47,549 nucleotides of DNA from Spirabiliibacterium mucosae (GTDB lineage Bacteria > Pseudomonadota > Gammaproteobacteria > Enterobacterales > Pasteurellaceae). The stretch covers positions 1 to 47,549 of the forward strand of contig NZ_JABTBO010000019.1 in assembly GCF_014884965.1 (NCBI RefSeq), written 5' to 3'. Under the pieces are notes generated by a model. It was given only the letters and a program-made list of their open reading frames with translations. It was not told the DNA's origin and made no database searches. Position numbers and translations under genes: made by a program. Below, piece after piece: positions 37,167 through 46,015 of this stretch (the first letter of the stretch is position 1; every line of letters begins with the position of its first letter).

Positions 37167-37192
37167 AAAGTGCGGTCTTGACCGCACTTTTG
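37167..37192. terminator. Paired uptake signals between galT and the HAD-IB gene
   Basis: AAAGTGCGGTC (37167-37177) and GACCGCACTTT (37180-37190) pair with a 2-base loop between convergent genes. Confidence 0.8.
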
Positions 37193-37194
37193 AT

Positions 37195-37848
37195 TTATTG
37201 CCAGTGAAAAATGGGCCAGTGGTGGTGCAACGCGTGGCTGTGGAGCTTGGCATCAGGGTTGATGACCATGGGGTGGGCAACCGCCTGTAGCAAGGGCAAA
37301 TCGTTGATGGAATCGGAATAAAATCGCGCATGGCGCAACGCATATGCGTGCGCTTGCAAGTGCGCCTGCACGCGGGTGACTTTGCCCGCTTGATAGCTCA
37401 ACACCCCAACGGTGTTGCCGGTGAAAGTGCGGTTGCGCTGCTCACAGGTGATTGCCACCACCTCGGTAATACCAAGCGCTTTGGCAATGGCATTGACGAG
37501 GAAATCCGCGGTGGCGGAGACAATTATCAGGCGCGCGCCTTGCCCCTGCCAATAGGCAAGCGTTTGCTTGGCTTGGGCATAAACCTTAGGCAAAACCGCA
37601 CTTTGCACAAATTGCTCAACCAACGGGGCAATCTCTGGCGAGGTTTTGCCCACCAGTGGTGAGAGAAAATGGCGCATATACGCCGCCATAGGCAACTGTC
37701 CTTGGCTGTATTGCGCCATCATCGCCTGCTCTTTGGCGACAAACGCCGCATCGACCCAGCCGCAGTGATGCAAATGCGCCACCCACAGTGATGCGCTGTC
37801 GCCGGCGATCAAGGTTTCATCTAAATCGAATAACACGAGGGGTTGCAT
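37195..37848 (-). CDS. HAD-IB family phosphatase, last gene of the Pho-box operon
   Basis: 217 residues of the SerB-like HAD subfamily IB. Motif I FDLDETLI carries the D8 nucleophile and D10. Motif II serine is in IIVSATADFLV. Motif III lysine is followed by motif IV YSDSINDLPLL. It is cytoplasmic and should hydrolyse a small phosphate ester. The start overlaps the upstream ABC ATPase by 28 bases, so it is translationally tied to the transporter. That link and the Pho box suggest it dephosphorylates, or processes a product of, the imported compound. The substrate cannot be read from sequence. Confidence 0.82.
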   Translation of the reverse strand: MQPLVLFDLDETLIAGDSASLWVAHLHHCGWVDAAFVAKEQAMMAQYSQGQLPMAAYMRHFLSPLVGKTSPEIAPLVEQFVQSAVLPKVYAQAKQTLAYWQGQGARLIIVSATADFLVNAIAKALGITEVVAITCEQRNRTFTGNTVGVLSYQAGKVTRVQAHLQAHAYALRHARFYSDSINDLPLLQAVAHPMVINPDAKLHSHALHHHWPIFHWQ

Positions 37849-38840
37849 TCGAGCTCCTGTATTTGCGCCGCTGGGATATCCAGCGCCACCACGCTGCCAA
37901 CGGGCAGCAACGCCGCCTTGCTTAAATTGAGGTGGTCAACCGTCAGCGCCATGCCGCCAACCGACACCCGATAGCGGACAATATTGCCCAGCAAACTGCG
38001 CTCGGTGATGTGCCCTTTGCCGTGGATAAAATCCACCGTCAGCCCTATCGCTTCAGGGCGAATGGCCACATCGCGCGTGATCGGCTGGCCCAACAGCGTG
38101 CTGGCTTGTTGTGCGCTGAGCACGTTGTAATTGCCAATAAAACTGGCACTAAAGCGCGTTTTCGGCGCGAGGTAAAGGGTTTCGGCATCGCAATTTTGCT
38201 CAATCCGTCCTTGGTTCATCAGCACAATGCGATCAGAGAGCGTCAGCGCTTCTTCTTGATCGTGGGTGACAAACAAGGTGGTGAGGTTGAACTCCTGCTG
38301 GATTTTTTTGATTTGCTCACGCAGGTGTTTGCGGATTCTGGCATCAAGGGCGGAGAGTGGCTCATCGAGCAGCAGCAAATCGGGCCGCGTAACCAGTGAG
38401 CGGGCCAGTGCCACCCGCTGGCGCTGCCCGCCTGAGAGCTGATGCGTATAACGCTTGGCGTAATCTTGCAGCTCAACGAGGGTTAAAATCTCCTCCACCC
38501 GCACTTTGATGGCCGACGGCAACTCTTTGCGCATTTTCAGGCCAAACGCCACGTTGTCAAACACCGTCATGTTCGGGAAGAGGGCATAACTTTGAAACAC
38601 CATCGCGATGTTGCGTTTTTGTGGTGAAAGTGCGGTGATATCCCGCCCATTGAGGTGAATCTGCCCGCGACTGATATCCGTCAGCCCCGCAATGCAGCGC
38701 AACAATGTGGATTTGCCACAGCCTGAGGGGCCGAGCAGCGTGACAAACTCGCCACGCGCGGCATAAAACGCAATATCTTGAAAAATCGGGTTGTTGGCGT
38801 AATCTTTGTGGAGGTTTTCCACCGCTAAATACGACATCAT
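37821..38840 (-). CDS. ABC transporter ATPase (PotA/FbpC/AfuC type)
   Basis: Energises import with the two permeases upstream. 339 residues. Walker A GPSGCGKST (37-45), Q-loop VFQSYALFPN, signature LSGGQRQR (135-142), Walker B LLLLDEP, switch FVTHDQEEAL. A C-terminal TOBE-like regulatory domain (about 250-339) is present, as in spermidine, iron, sugar-phosphate and aminoethylphosphonate importers. ATGATG gives two possible starts one codon apart, and the first overlaps the permease stop. AAGGAG precedes it. Confidence 0.88.
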   Translation of the reverse strand: MMSYLAVENLHKDYANNPIFQDIAFYAARGEFVTLLGPSGCGKSTLLRCIAGLTDISRGQIHLNGRDITALSPQKRNIAMVFQSYALFPNMTVFDNVAFGLKMRKELPSAIKVRVEEILTLVELQDYAKRYTHQLSGGQRQRVALARSLVTRPDLLLLDEPLSALDARIRKHLREQIKKIQQEFNLTTLFVTHDQEEALTLSDRIVLMNQGRIEQNCDAETLYLAPKTRFSASFIGNYNVLSAQQASTLLGQPITRDVAIRPEAIGLTVDFIHGKGHITERSLLGNIVRYRVSVGGMALTVDHLNLSKAALLPVGSVVALDIPAAQIQELECNPSCYSI

Positions 38841-39628
38841 CGCTCCTTGTGTGCCGCTTTGTTGCTGAGATTAGCCAGCAACGTGGCGATTAAAATTAAC
38901 AAAAAGTACGACACCACCAGCGCGCTGGAATAATGCCCGCTGCGGTTGCGGATGTTAAACAGATACACCTGCAAGGTTTCAAACTGCCCGCCGACTAACA
39001 TATTGGCGAATAAAAATTCACCAATGAGGAATGAAAACGACAAAAACAGTGCCGAGAGAATGCCATGGCGCAAATTCGGCACAATCACCTGCATCACCGC
39101 CTGTGGCATGCTTGCGCCCAACAGGCGGGCGGTGTCGATTAAATCGCGCAGATTAATCGCTTGCATATTGTTTTCTATCGCGCGGTAAATAAACGGCAAG
39201 GCAATGATGAAATAACACCCAATTAAAATCCACGGCGTGCCCGTTAACGCCAACGGCTCGTCGGCATAAAGCTGCAGCAAGCCCACAGACGACACCACCG
39301 GCGGCACCGCAAAGGGCAAAATCACCAGCAAGTTCATCAGCCCTTTGAGTTTGGGGTAATAATAATTGACCACAAAAATCACCGGGAAGGTACACACCAC
39401 CGCCACCACCAGCGCAAGGGTGCAAACCAGCAGCGATCGGCCAAGGGCGGCGAGAAAGCGCGTGTCTTGCCACAACTGGGCATACCACTTAAGTGTCAGC
39501 CCCTCGGGCAAAAAGGTCGCGCCCCACTGGGTTGAAAGGGAATAAACCAGCGTGGCGGCAATGGGGGCGGCGAGAATCAGCAACAACAGTGCCACCACGC
39601 CGCTGTGATAGAGTTTTGCGCGGGTCAT
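38837..39628 (-). CDS. ABC transporter permease 2 of the Pho-box operon
   Basis: 263 residues, about six membrane helices. The EAA-type loop that contacts the ATPase is DTARLLGASMPQAVMQVIVP, near residue 165. It is of the PotC/ModB permease class. Start and stop each overlap the neighbouring genes in an ATGA, so the transporter genes form a tightly coupled unit. Confidence 0.87.
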   Translation of the reverse strand: MTRAKLYHSGVVALLLLILAAPIAATLVYSLSTQWGATFLPEGLTLKWYAQLWQDTRFLAALGRSLLVCTLALVVAVVCTFPVIFVVNYYYPKLKGLMNLLVILPFAVPPVVSSVGLLQLYADEPLALTGTPWILIGCYFIIALPFIYRAIENNMQAINLRDLIDTARLLGASMPQAVMQVIVPNLRHGILSALFLSFSFLIGEFLFANMLVGGQFETLQVYLFNIRNRSGHYSSALVVSYFLLILIATLLANLSNKAAHKER

Positions 39629-40461
39629 TGTGCCTCCTGCAGGTGATATTTTTTCAGCAAAGTGCGGTGAATCACGGTGATAAGCAGCATCAACAGCACC
39701 AAAAATACCGACAACGCACTGGCCAAATAGGGGTTGAGGAAGATGTCACCACTGACCAGCGCACCGATGCGAATCGGGATAATGTTAAAATTGCCGTTGG
39801 TCAGGGCATACAGCGTGGCATAGGCGCCTATGGCGTTGGCAAACAAAATCACAAAGGTGCCGAGAATCGACGGCATCAACACCGGCAGGGCAATTTTCAG
39901 CCAATAGGTCAGCCGCCCGGCGCCCAGCAGCATCGCCGCTTCTCGCCACTCTTGGCGCAGCGCTTCAAACGCGGGGTAAAGCAGCAACACCGCCAGCGGG
40001 ATTTGAAAATAGGTATAAATCAAAATCACGCCGCTTTTGGAATAAATATTCACCGCCGAAAAGCCGTATTCCCGCAGCAGCAAATTCACCGTGCCATTTG
40101 TCCCAACCAAAATGATGAACGCAAACGCCAGCGGAATGCCAGAGAAGTTGCTGGTCATGCTGTTAAACGACAAAATAAAACGCCCCACGCGTGAGGGCTG
40201 CAGCGCACTGAGGGAATAACTGCCCACAAAGGCGATCACTAGCCCGAACAAGCTCGACCACCACGAAATCTCCAACGAGTAAGCTATCGCTTGGCGATAA
40301 AACGGCGATTGGGCAATTTCAATAAAATTCCCAAGCCCCCAGCCTTCGTCTTCTATTTGGAAGCTGTTGATGATGATCCAACCCAGCGGCAGGAGTTGAA
40401 AGAGCAAAAACAACACAATAAATGGCGCACACACCAGCCAAACCGCACTTTGGGTTTTCAT
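39625..40461 (-). CDS. ABC transporter permease 1 of the Pho-box operon
   Basis: 278 residues from the ATG at 40461. The frame is open upstream but enters the previous gene. The N terminus (SAVWLVCAPFIVLFLLFQLLP) is typical of PotB-class permeases. About six helices. EAA loop EAAMLLGAGRLTYWLKIALP near residue 180. It starts 1 base after the stop of the phosphodiesterase-type gene and overlaps permease 2 by four bases. Confidence 0.87.
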   Translation of the reverse strand: MKTQSAVWLVCAPFIVLFLLFQLLPLGWIIINSFQIEDEGWGLGNFIEIAQSPFYRQAIAYSLEISWWSSLFGLVIAFVGSYSLSALQPSRVGRFILSFNSMTSNFSGIPLAFAFIILVGTNGTVNLLLREYGFSAVNIYSKSGVILIYTYFQIPLAVLLLYPAFEALRQEWREAAMLLGAGRLTYWLKIALPVLMPSILGTFVILFANAIGAYATLYALTNGNFNIIPIRIGALVSGDIFLNPYLASALSVFLVLLMLLITVIHRTLLKKYHLQEAQ

Positions 40462-40462
40462 C

Positions 40463-41266
40463 TCAGCCCCCTTTGAGCAGTGCGGCGCAATACGGTTTGT
40501 CGTGCGCCACACCCAGCAGCTGACACACCGTGCCGCAAATGTCTGTTTGCTTCACTTGCGCATCATCAAGGCTAAACCCTTCGCCAAGCACATACAGCGG
40601 CACCAGCGTTTCGGCATCACTGCCACAGCAATGGTCACCGTCATCGTTCATGCCGTGATCGGCGGTGACAATCACTTGATAGCCGTCTGCCAGCCAGCCT
40701 GGCAGATAATCCGACAACAGATTATCCGCACGGCGCGCAGCGTTGCGATAGGCTTGGCTGTTTTGCCCGTGCTGATGGCCGATATCATCAATATTCATCG
40801 AATGAATCAGCAAAAAGTGCGGTTGATGGCGCCTTCTCAGGCTTTCGGCATCGGCAAACAGGTGAGAATCGGGGTAATCATCTTGATAATAAAAATGCCC
40901 GTATTGAATCGCCAGCGCAGGGTTTTGCGTGTGCCTGTCGCGCGCGGGCGAAAACGGGCTTTGGTTATAAAGCTCACTCACCCAGTGATAGGCCGCCGCA
41001 GCGGTAGTCAGCCCTGCAAGGCGCGCATAATGAAACACGCTTTGCTCTTTCGATTGCCGCGTGATGCGGTTATTCACAATGCCGCTGTCAAGCGGCTTGA
41101 CACCCGTGAGCAGGCATTCATACAGCGGGCGAGAGAGCGCGGGCAGCTCACATCGCACCGCGTAAAGGCACCCTAAACGTGCATCACAGCAGGCTTGCAG
41201 GTGCCCCAATGTTTGTGTTGCCGTTTGATAATTGAGCCCATCGAGCACCACCATGATGACGTTCAT
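40463..41266 (-). CDS. Alkaline phosphatase superfamily enzyme (type I phosphodiesterase / nucleotide pyrophosphatase class)
   Basis: 267 residues, compact for this superfamily, with no signal peptide, so cytoplasmic. Metal and nucleophile residues can be placed: D9 (VVLDGLN), nucleophile S45 (LPALSRPLYECLLTG), D160/D161 and H164 (NIDDIGHQHG), D203 and H204 (TADHGMND), and a late His (DHCCG). The class includes phosphodiesterases, phosphonoacetate hydrolase and phosphomutase-like enzymes. Placed between the binding protein and the permeases of an importer, and behind a Pho box, it should act on the imported phosphorus compound. Substrate unknown. It is unusual for such an enzyme gene to split a transporter operon. 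Confidence 0.82.
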   Translation of the reverse strand: MNVIMVVLDGLNYQTATQTLGHLQACCDARLGCLYAVRCELPALSRPLYECLLTGVKPLDSGIVNNRITRQSKEQSVFHYARLAGLTTAAAAYHWVSELYNQSPFSPARDRHTQNPALAIQYGHFYYQDDYPDSHLFADAESLRRRHQPHFLLIHSMNIDDIGHQHGQNSQAYRNAARRADNLLSDYLPGWLADGYQVIVTADHGMNDDGDHCCGSDAETLVPLYVLGEGFSLDDAQVKQTDICGTVCQLLGVAHDKPYCAALLKGG

Positions 41267-41276
41267 AAGCCAGCCC

Positions 41277-42341
41277 TTATTTCATGTTGATGATAACCAT
41301 TTCTTGCCATTGGCGTGGCAGCTGCTTGGCGCTTTTCTCCCACGCTTGCGCATCTTGAATTGGGCGCGCGTTTTGATATTGCGCCGATGGCAGCAGCTTT
41401 TTCACCACATCCTCTGGCAAGTTGATGAAATCGGCGCGGATCGGGCGTGCATAGCCGCGAGCGAGATTGATTTGCCCCTCGTCAGAGAGAATGTATTCCC
41501 GCGCTAATTTAGCTGCATTCGGGTGCTTGGCGTATTTATTGATGATGGTAGAATAGCCGGAGGTGATCGAGCCGTCAGATGGAATCAACACTTCAAAACG
41601 GTTTGGGTCGATTTGGTCGCGATAATTCAGCCCATTGAAATCCCACACCACGGCCACTTCCACCTCGCCTTTTTCAAGGTTGGCAATGCTCGGGTCTGAT
41701 ACACCTAAGCGGCCTTGTTTGGCCAGCTCGGCAAAAAACGCCAAGGCTGGGCTAAGGTCACGCTCATCACCCCCGAGGGCAAAATTGGCCGCCAGCACGC
41801 CGTTGACCGCTTGCGCCGCGGCACTGACATCGCCCACGGTGACTTTATATTGCCCTGTTTTCAACGCCGCCCAACTTCTCGGGATATCCTTAACACGATT
41901 TTTGTTCACGATAAACGCAATGGTGCCAGTATATGCCAGCATCCAGTGGCCCTCTTGGTCTTTTGCCCACGCTGGGATTTGGTCCCAATAGCGGGTTTTA
42001 TAGGCCATGGTCACGCCCTTTTTCACCGCCAGTGGGCCGAAGGAGGCCCCTACATCACCAATGTCCGCGGTGGCGTTTTTCTTTTCGGCGGCAAATTTGG
42101 CAATCTCTTGCGCCGAGCTCATGTCGGTGTCGGTGTGCTTCAAGCCGTATTTTTGCTCAAGCTGATCCCAAGTGTCTTTCCAGTTCGCCCAGGTGTCTGG
42201 CATGCCAACACTGTTAATCGCCCCCTCTTTTTTGGCAGCATCAATCAACGTATTAAGGTCGTCAGCCGCTAATGCGCTGGCAGATAATGCGCCAGCCAAC
42301 ACGGCCGCCAACGCACCTTTTTTGAGATAAGAAAAAGTCAT
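41277..42341 (-). CDS. Periplasmic substrate-binding protein of the Pho-box ABC importer
   Basis: 354 residues, signal peptide about 1-26 (ALSASALAA). It belongs to the extracellular solute-binding family that covers polyamine, iron, sugar-phosphate (AfuA) and 2-aminoethylphosphonate binders. Visible segments: ADIGDVGASFGPLAVKKGV, LAYTGTIAFIVNKNRVKD, VAVVWDFNGLNYRD, YSTIINKYAKHPNAAK and the terminal RPIRADFINLPEDV. It is the first gene of the operon, so it should be the most expressed. AAGGAGACACT precedes the ATG, and a Pho box lies about 56 bases upstream. Ligand not identifiable from sequence. Confidence 0.85.
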   Translation of the reverse strand: MTFSYLKKGALAAVLAGALSASALAADDLNTLIDAAKKEGAINSVGMPDTWANWKDTWDQLEQKYGLKHTDTDMSSAQEIAKFAAEKKNATADIGDVGASFGPLAVKKGVTMAYKTRYWDQIPAWAKDQEGHWMLAYTGTIAFIVNKNRVKDIPRSWAALKTGQYKVTVGDVSAAAQAVNGVLAANFALGGDERDLSPALAFFAELAKQGRLGVSDPSIANLEKGEVEVAVVWDFNGLNYRDQIDPNRFEVLIPSDGSITSGYSTIINKYAKHPNAAKLAREYILSDEGQINLARGYARPIRADFINLPEDVVKKLLPSAQYQNARPIQDAQAWEKSAKQLPRQWQEMVIINMK

Positions 42342-42380
42342 AGTGTCTCCTTTTGTGTTTGTGGTTTTTATTCGACGAGG

Positions 42381-42414
42381 ATTTTACCCAAAGAATATGA
42401 CAATCATGTGACAA
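42381..42414 (-). promoter_or_regulatory. PhoB-dependent promoter (Pho box plus -10)
   Basis: On the minus strand TTGTCAC-ATGA-TTGTCAT (42414-42397) has two CTGTCAT-like 7-mers at the 11-base repeat distance of a Pho box. Exactly 10 bases on is TAAAAT (42386-42381), the same geometry as E. coli phoA. No separate -35 is needed at such promoters. It indicates induction by phosphate starvation through PhoBR. Confidence 0.85.
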
Positions 42415-42586
42415 CCCGCGCAAAGGCCACCGCACTTGACATCCCCCCAACGCACTTTGATTTCAATAACCGCTTGTCTTTCATTGTGTTAAACTTTTGT
42501 GAGTACTCATTAACATTTGGCTGCGCGGCATTGTTTTGTTAGCCGAATGGGAATTTTTGCAGTAAAATGGCGCAAAAGAGGTGAAC

Positions 42587-43822
42587 ATGAATAAACTCGC
42601 TGAAAAACATATTGTTGTTGGCATCACCGCTGGCATCGCCGCGTATAAAAGCATTGAATTTATCCGCCTGTTGCGCAAGGCGGGCGCTTGTGTGCGCGTG
42701 GTGCTGACCGAGTCTGCGCAGGCGTTTGTCACGCCATTGACGCTGCAGGCGATTTCAGGCAATGCGGTGGCCACCTCGCTGCTCGACCCGCAAGCCGAGC
42801 TGGCGATGGGGCATATTGAGCTGGCCAAATGGGCCGATGTGGTGGTGATTGCACCGGCCACAGCTGATGTGCTTGCCCGCCTTGCTACGGGGCAGGCCGA
42901 TGATTTGCTCACCACGTTGTGCTTGGCCACCCGCGCGCCACTGTTGCTGGCGCCAGCGATGAATCAGCAAATGTTCGCGCACGCCGCGGTCAAGGCCAAC
43001 CTCGCCACGTTAAAAGCGCGCGGGGCGCACACCGTCGGCCCGAATGCGGGCGAGCAAGCCTGTGGCGATGTCGGCTTGGGGCGCATGGCTGAACCGAGTG
43101 AAATTTTTGACGCCGTGACCGCACTTTTACACCGCGAAAATGACCTCGCTGGCCTGGTGGTCAGCGTGACGGCCGGCCCCACTCAAGAGGCGATTGACCC
43201 GGTGCGGTATATCAGCAATCACAGCTCAGGCAAAATGGGCTTTGCTATCGCGCAGGCCTTTGCTGAACGCGGCGCGCAGGTCAACCTCATCGCAGGCCCT
43301 GTGGTGCTGGCAACGCCGGCGAATGTCACGCGCATTGATGTGCTCAGCGCGCAAGAAATGCACCGCCACGCCATGGCACTGGCGAAGCAAAGTGCGGTTT
43401 TTGTTGGCTGCGCGGCGGTGGCGGATTACAAAATGGCACAGGTTGCCGAGCATAAATTGAAAAAAACCGACGCACAAGACACCCTGACGCTGACCTTGGT
43501 GAAAAACCCAGACATCATCGCCTCGGTGGCGGCGTTGACAGCGCAGCGCCCGTTTGTGGTCGGCTTTGCTGCCGAAACGCAAAATGTGGCTGACTACGCC
43601 CAGCGTAAACTCGCGCGCAAAAATCTTGATATGATTTGCGCCAATGATGTGTCACGAAAAGAGATTGGCTTTGGCCAAGAGCAAAATGCGCTGAGCGTGT
43701 TTTGGCCAGGTGGGCAGGCCGATTTGCCGCAGGCCAGCAAGCTGACTCTAGCCCGCGCGCTGGTGGATTTGATTATCACGCACCGCAACAAAACCCAAAG
43801 TGCGGTCAACCCAAAGGAATAG
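42587..43822 (+). CDS. coaBC: Bifunctional phosphopantothenoylcysteine decarboxylase / synthetase
   Basis: Makes 4'-phosphopantetheine from 4'-phosphopantothenate in two steps of CoA synthesis. 411 residues from the ATG at 42587, which has AAGAGGTG upstream. A GTG two codons before is unlikely. The N-terminal flavodoxin-like CoaC domain has [11 protein letters not shown] and the substrate region [10 protein letters not shown]. The CoaB domain starts near residue 187 ([22 protein letters not shown]) and has the conserved KKTDA and VGFAAET segments. It acts after CoaA (14362). dut follows after 1 base, as in E. coli (dfp-dut-slmA). Confidence 0.95.
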   Translation: MNKLAEKHIVVGITAGIAAYKSIEFIRLLRKAGACVRVVLTESAQAFVTPLTLQAISGNAVATSLLDPQAELAMGHIELAKWADVVVIAPATADVLARLATGQADDLLTTLCLATRAPLLLAPAMNQQMFAHAAVKANLATLKARGAHTVGPNAGEQACGDVGLGRMAEPSEIFDAVTALLHRENDLAGLVVSVTAGPTQEAIDPVRYISNHSSGKMGFAIAQAFAERGAQVNLIAGPVVLATPANVTRIDVLSAQEMHRHAMALAKQSAVFVGCAAVADYKMAQVAEHKLKKTDAQDTLTLTLVKNPDIIASVAALTAQRPFVVGFAAETQNVADYAQRKLARKNLDMICANDVSRKEIGFGQEQNALSVFWPGGQADLPQASKLTLARALVDLIITHRNKTQSAVNPKE

Positions 43823-43823
43823 C

Positions 43824-44279
43824 ATGAAAAGCATTGATCTGAAAATTTTAGACCCACGCATTGGGCGCGACTTCCCGCTGCCGGCCTACGCCACCCCAGG
43901 CTCAGCCGGGCTGGATTTGCGCGCGATGCTTGACGCACCATTAACATTGAAACCAGGCGAAACCCAGCTTATCCCCACTGGCATCGCGGTGCACGTGGCC
44001 GACGCCAACCTTGCCGCGGTGATTTTGCCGCGCTCTGGCCTGGGCCATAAAAACGGCATTGTGCTGGGCAACTTGGTCGGCTTGATTGACTCCGACTACC
44101 AAGGCCCGCTGATGGTGTCATTGTGGAACCGCGGGCAGAGCGAATTTACCGTTGAGGTGGGCGATCGCATCGCGCAACTGGTGTTTGTGCCGGTGGTGCA
44201 AGCGCAGTTTAACGTGGTGGACGACTTTGAAGCCAGCGAGCGCGGCGCGGGCGGGTTTGGCCATTCAGGTAAGCAATAA
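43824..44279 (+). CDS. dut: Deoxyuridine 5'-triphosphate nucleotidohydrolase (dUTPase)
   Basis: Hydrolyses dUTP to dUMP and pyrophosphate, keeping uracil out of DNA. 151 residues from the ATG at 43824. The frame is open slightly upstream within coaBC. The five dUTPase motifs are visible: [47 protein letters not shown] and the flexible C-terminal [10 protein letters not shown]. It sits between coaBC and slmA with gaps of 1 and 2 bases, an E. coli-like order. Confidence 0.96.
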   Translation: MKSIDLKILDPRIGRDFPLPAYATPGSAGLDLRAMLDAPLTLKPGETQLIPTGIAVHVADANLAAVILPRSGLGHKNGIVLGNLVGLIDSDYQGPLMVSLWNRGQSEFTVEVGDRIAQLVFVPVVQAQFNVVDDFEASERGAGGFGHSGKQ

Positions 44280-44281
44280 GC

Positions 44282-44884
44282 ATGAAACAACCGACTGAAA
44301 AACGCCCTCGCGCGGAGCGCAAAAAGCAAGTGCTGACGGTGCTGGCGCATTTGTTGCACTCAGAGTGTGGCATGCAGCGCATCACCACCAAACGCTTGGC
44401 GCAAGAGGTGGGCGTGTCAGAGGCGGCGCTGTATCGTTATTATGACAGCAAAGAAGCGTTATTCACCGCCTTGATTGACCACATTGAAGAAAATTTGCTC
44501 TATCGCATTCGGATGTCGCTGAAAAACGACACCGACAGCGTCACCCGCGTGCACAATATTATGCAGCTGATTTTGGATTTTGCCCGCAAAAACCCCGGCA
44601 TGACCCGCGTGCTCAGCGGCCACGCGTTGATGTTTGAAGAGCCCAAACTCAAGCAGCGGCTGGTGAAGTTTTTCGACAGCCTTGAGGTGCAATTTAATAA
44701 CATTTTGCAAATGCAGCGCCTGCGCAACGGCAAACCATTTGCGATTGATGAAAAACTGATCGCCGCGCATTTGGTCACCTTTTGTGAAGGGCAGTTTGTC
44801 CGCTATGTGCGCACCAATTTCCGCCGCAGCCCGCACAGCGACTTTGAGCAGCAATGGCCACTATTTGCGTCATTACTGAAATAG
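44282..44884 (+). CDS. slmA: Nucleoid occlusion protein SlmA
   Basis: TetR-fold DNA-binding protein that binds sites across the chromosome and blocks FtsZ ring assembly over the nucleoid. 200 residues. N-terminal basic arm (RPRAERKKQ), helix-turn-helix [20 protein letters not shown], then the helical dimer domain with [15 protein letters not shown] and the C-terminal [12 protein letters not shown]. It starts 2 bases after dut. No other division gene is nearby. Confidence 0.95.
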   Translation: MKQPTEKRPRAERKKQVLTVLAHLLHSECGMQRITTKRLAQEVGVSEAALYRYYDSKEALFTALIDHIEENLLYRIRMSLKNDTDSVTRVHNIMQLILDFARKNPGMTRVLSGHALMFEEPKLKQRLVKFFDSLEVQFNNILQMQRLRNGKPFAIDEKLIAAHLVTFCEGQFVRYVRTNFRRSPHSDFEQQWPLFASLLK

Positions 44885-44891
44885 GGTTACT

Positions 44892-45110
44892 ATGATAATA
44901 CCGTGGCAATCACTCAATCACGACACCCTCGAAAACGTGCTCGAAAGCATCGTGTTGCGCGAGGGCACCGATTACGGCGCGCATGAACTGACGCTGGCTG
45001 AAAAAACAGCGCGCTTGCGCCGTGCGCTTGAGTGTGGACGCGCCGTGCTGGTATGGTCTGAACTACACCAGTCACTTGATATAAAAGAAAAATCTTCCTT
45101 TGGGCAATAG
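44892..45110 (+). CDS. yheU: YheU family protein (UPF0270)
   Basis: Small conserved protein of 72 residues with unknown function. [29 protein letters not shown] (here [10 protein letters not shown]), [17 protein letters not shown] and [11 protein letters not shown] match E. coli YheU closely. It follows slmA by 7 bases and precedes crp. yheU lies near crp in E. coli too. Confidence 0.93.
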   Translation: MIIPWQSLNHDTLENVLESIVLREGTDYGAHELTLAEKTARLRRALECGRAVLVWSELHQSLDIKEKSSFGQ

Positions 45111-45145
45111 GGCTTGAAGAAAGTGCAGTAAACTAAGAGGTATTT

Positions 45146-45850
45146 ATGCAAGAGCAAACACCAGCCCAAAAACAACCACAATCCAATGCTAACAGCAACG
45201 CCAATGGCAACGCGAATAATGCTGCGGCCACCCCAACGGCAGACCCAACATTGGATTGGTTTTTATCCCATTGCCACATCCATAAATACCCCGCGAAAAG
45301 CACGCTCATTCACGCTGGCGAACAAGCGGAAACCCTCTATTACTTGATTAAAGGCTCCGTGTCGGTGTCGATCAAAGACGAAGAAGGCAAAGAGATGATC
45401 CTCTCTTACCTCAACCAAGGGGATTTTGTCGGCGAAATCGGCCTGTTTGAGCCTGGCAGCTCACGCACTGCGTGGGTGCGCGCCAAAACCCCGTGCGAAG
45501 TGGCTGAAATTTCCTACAAAAAATTCCGTCAGTTGATCCAAGTCAACCCAGAGGTATTAATGTATCTCTCAACCCAATTGGCGAACCGTTTGCAACACAC
45601 CTCACGCCAGGTGATGAACCTCGCCTTCCTTGACGTGACAGGCCGCATCGCGCAAACTTTGTTGAACTTGGCTAAAATGCCAGAGGCGATGACCCACCCA
45701 GACGGGATGCAAATCAAGATCACCCGCCAAGAAATTGGCCAAATTGTTGGCTGCTCGCGGGAAACCGTCGGGCGCATTCTCAAAATGCTCGAGGATGAAA
45801 ACCTCATCTCCGCCCACGGCAAAACCATTGTCGTCTACGGCACGCGTTAA
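45146..45850 (+). CDS. crp: cAMP receptor protein CRP, with an N/Q/A-rich N-terminal extension
   Basis: Global activator for alternative carbon use and, with Sxy, for competence. 234 residues, against 210 in E. coli and about 224 in H. influenzae. The extra length is a low-complexity N terminus ([18 protein letters not shown]) before the conserved start [20 protein letters not shown]. The cAMP-binding loop reads [18 protein letters not shown], where the Ser that follows the phosphate-binding Arg in E. coli is Thr. The helix-turn-helix [20 protein letters not shown] is intact. Candidate targets in the window are comF (CRP-S) and glpT (CRP). AGAGG precedes the ATG, so the extended start is supported. 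Confidence 0.94.
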   Translation: MQEQTPAQKQPQSNANSNANGNANNAAATPTADPTLDWFLSHCHIHKYPAKSTLIHAGEQAETLYYLIKGSVSVSIKDEEGKEMILSYLNQGDFVGEIGLFEPGSSRTAWVRAKTPCEVAEISYKKFRQLIQVNPEVLMYLSTQLANRLQHTSRQVMNLAFLDVTGRIAQTLLNLAKMPEAMTHPDGMQIKITRQEIGQIVGCSRETVGRILKMLEDENLISAHGKTIVVYGTR

Positions 45851-45856
45851 TCTCCC

Positions 45857-45878
45857 AAGCCCTCGCTCGAGGGCTTTT
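45857..45878 (+). terminator. crp terminator
   Basis: AAGCCCTCG (45857-45865) and CGAGGGCTT (45868-45876) with a 2-base loop, followed by TTGTTT. Confidence 0.85.
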
Positions 45879-46015
45879 GTTTACCCCTCATTTGACCGCA
45901 CTTTTGTTTTTTGCCCTTAATCGTGCGGGCGGGATCACACTTCTTGCGCACTCATGTTGCATTGCCACGCAAAAAAGCTTACAAAGAATATGGTTTATAA
46001 ACAAAAGGAGATGTT

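Noticed and set aside
39493-40194. Antisense frame of about 230 codons opposite the ABC permease genes
   Set aside because: The composition is Gln/Arg/His-rich as expected from the complement of membrane-protein codons. The opposite strand carries clear permease motifs.
40502-41176. Antisense frame of about 220 codons opposite the alkaline-phosphatase-superfamily gene
   Set aside because: The minus strand has all catalytic motifs. The antisense product has no recognisable domain.
42500-42509. Palindrome TGAGTACTCA upstream of coaBC
   Set aside because: Ten bases is too short to stand out from chance, and it matches no operator I can name.
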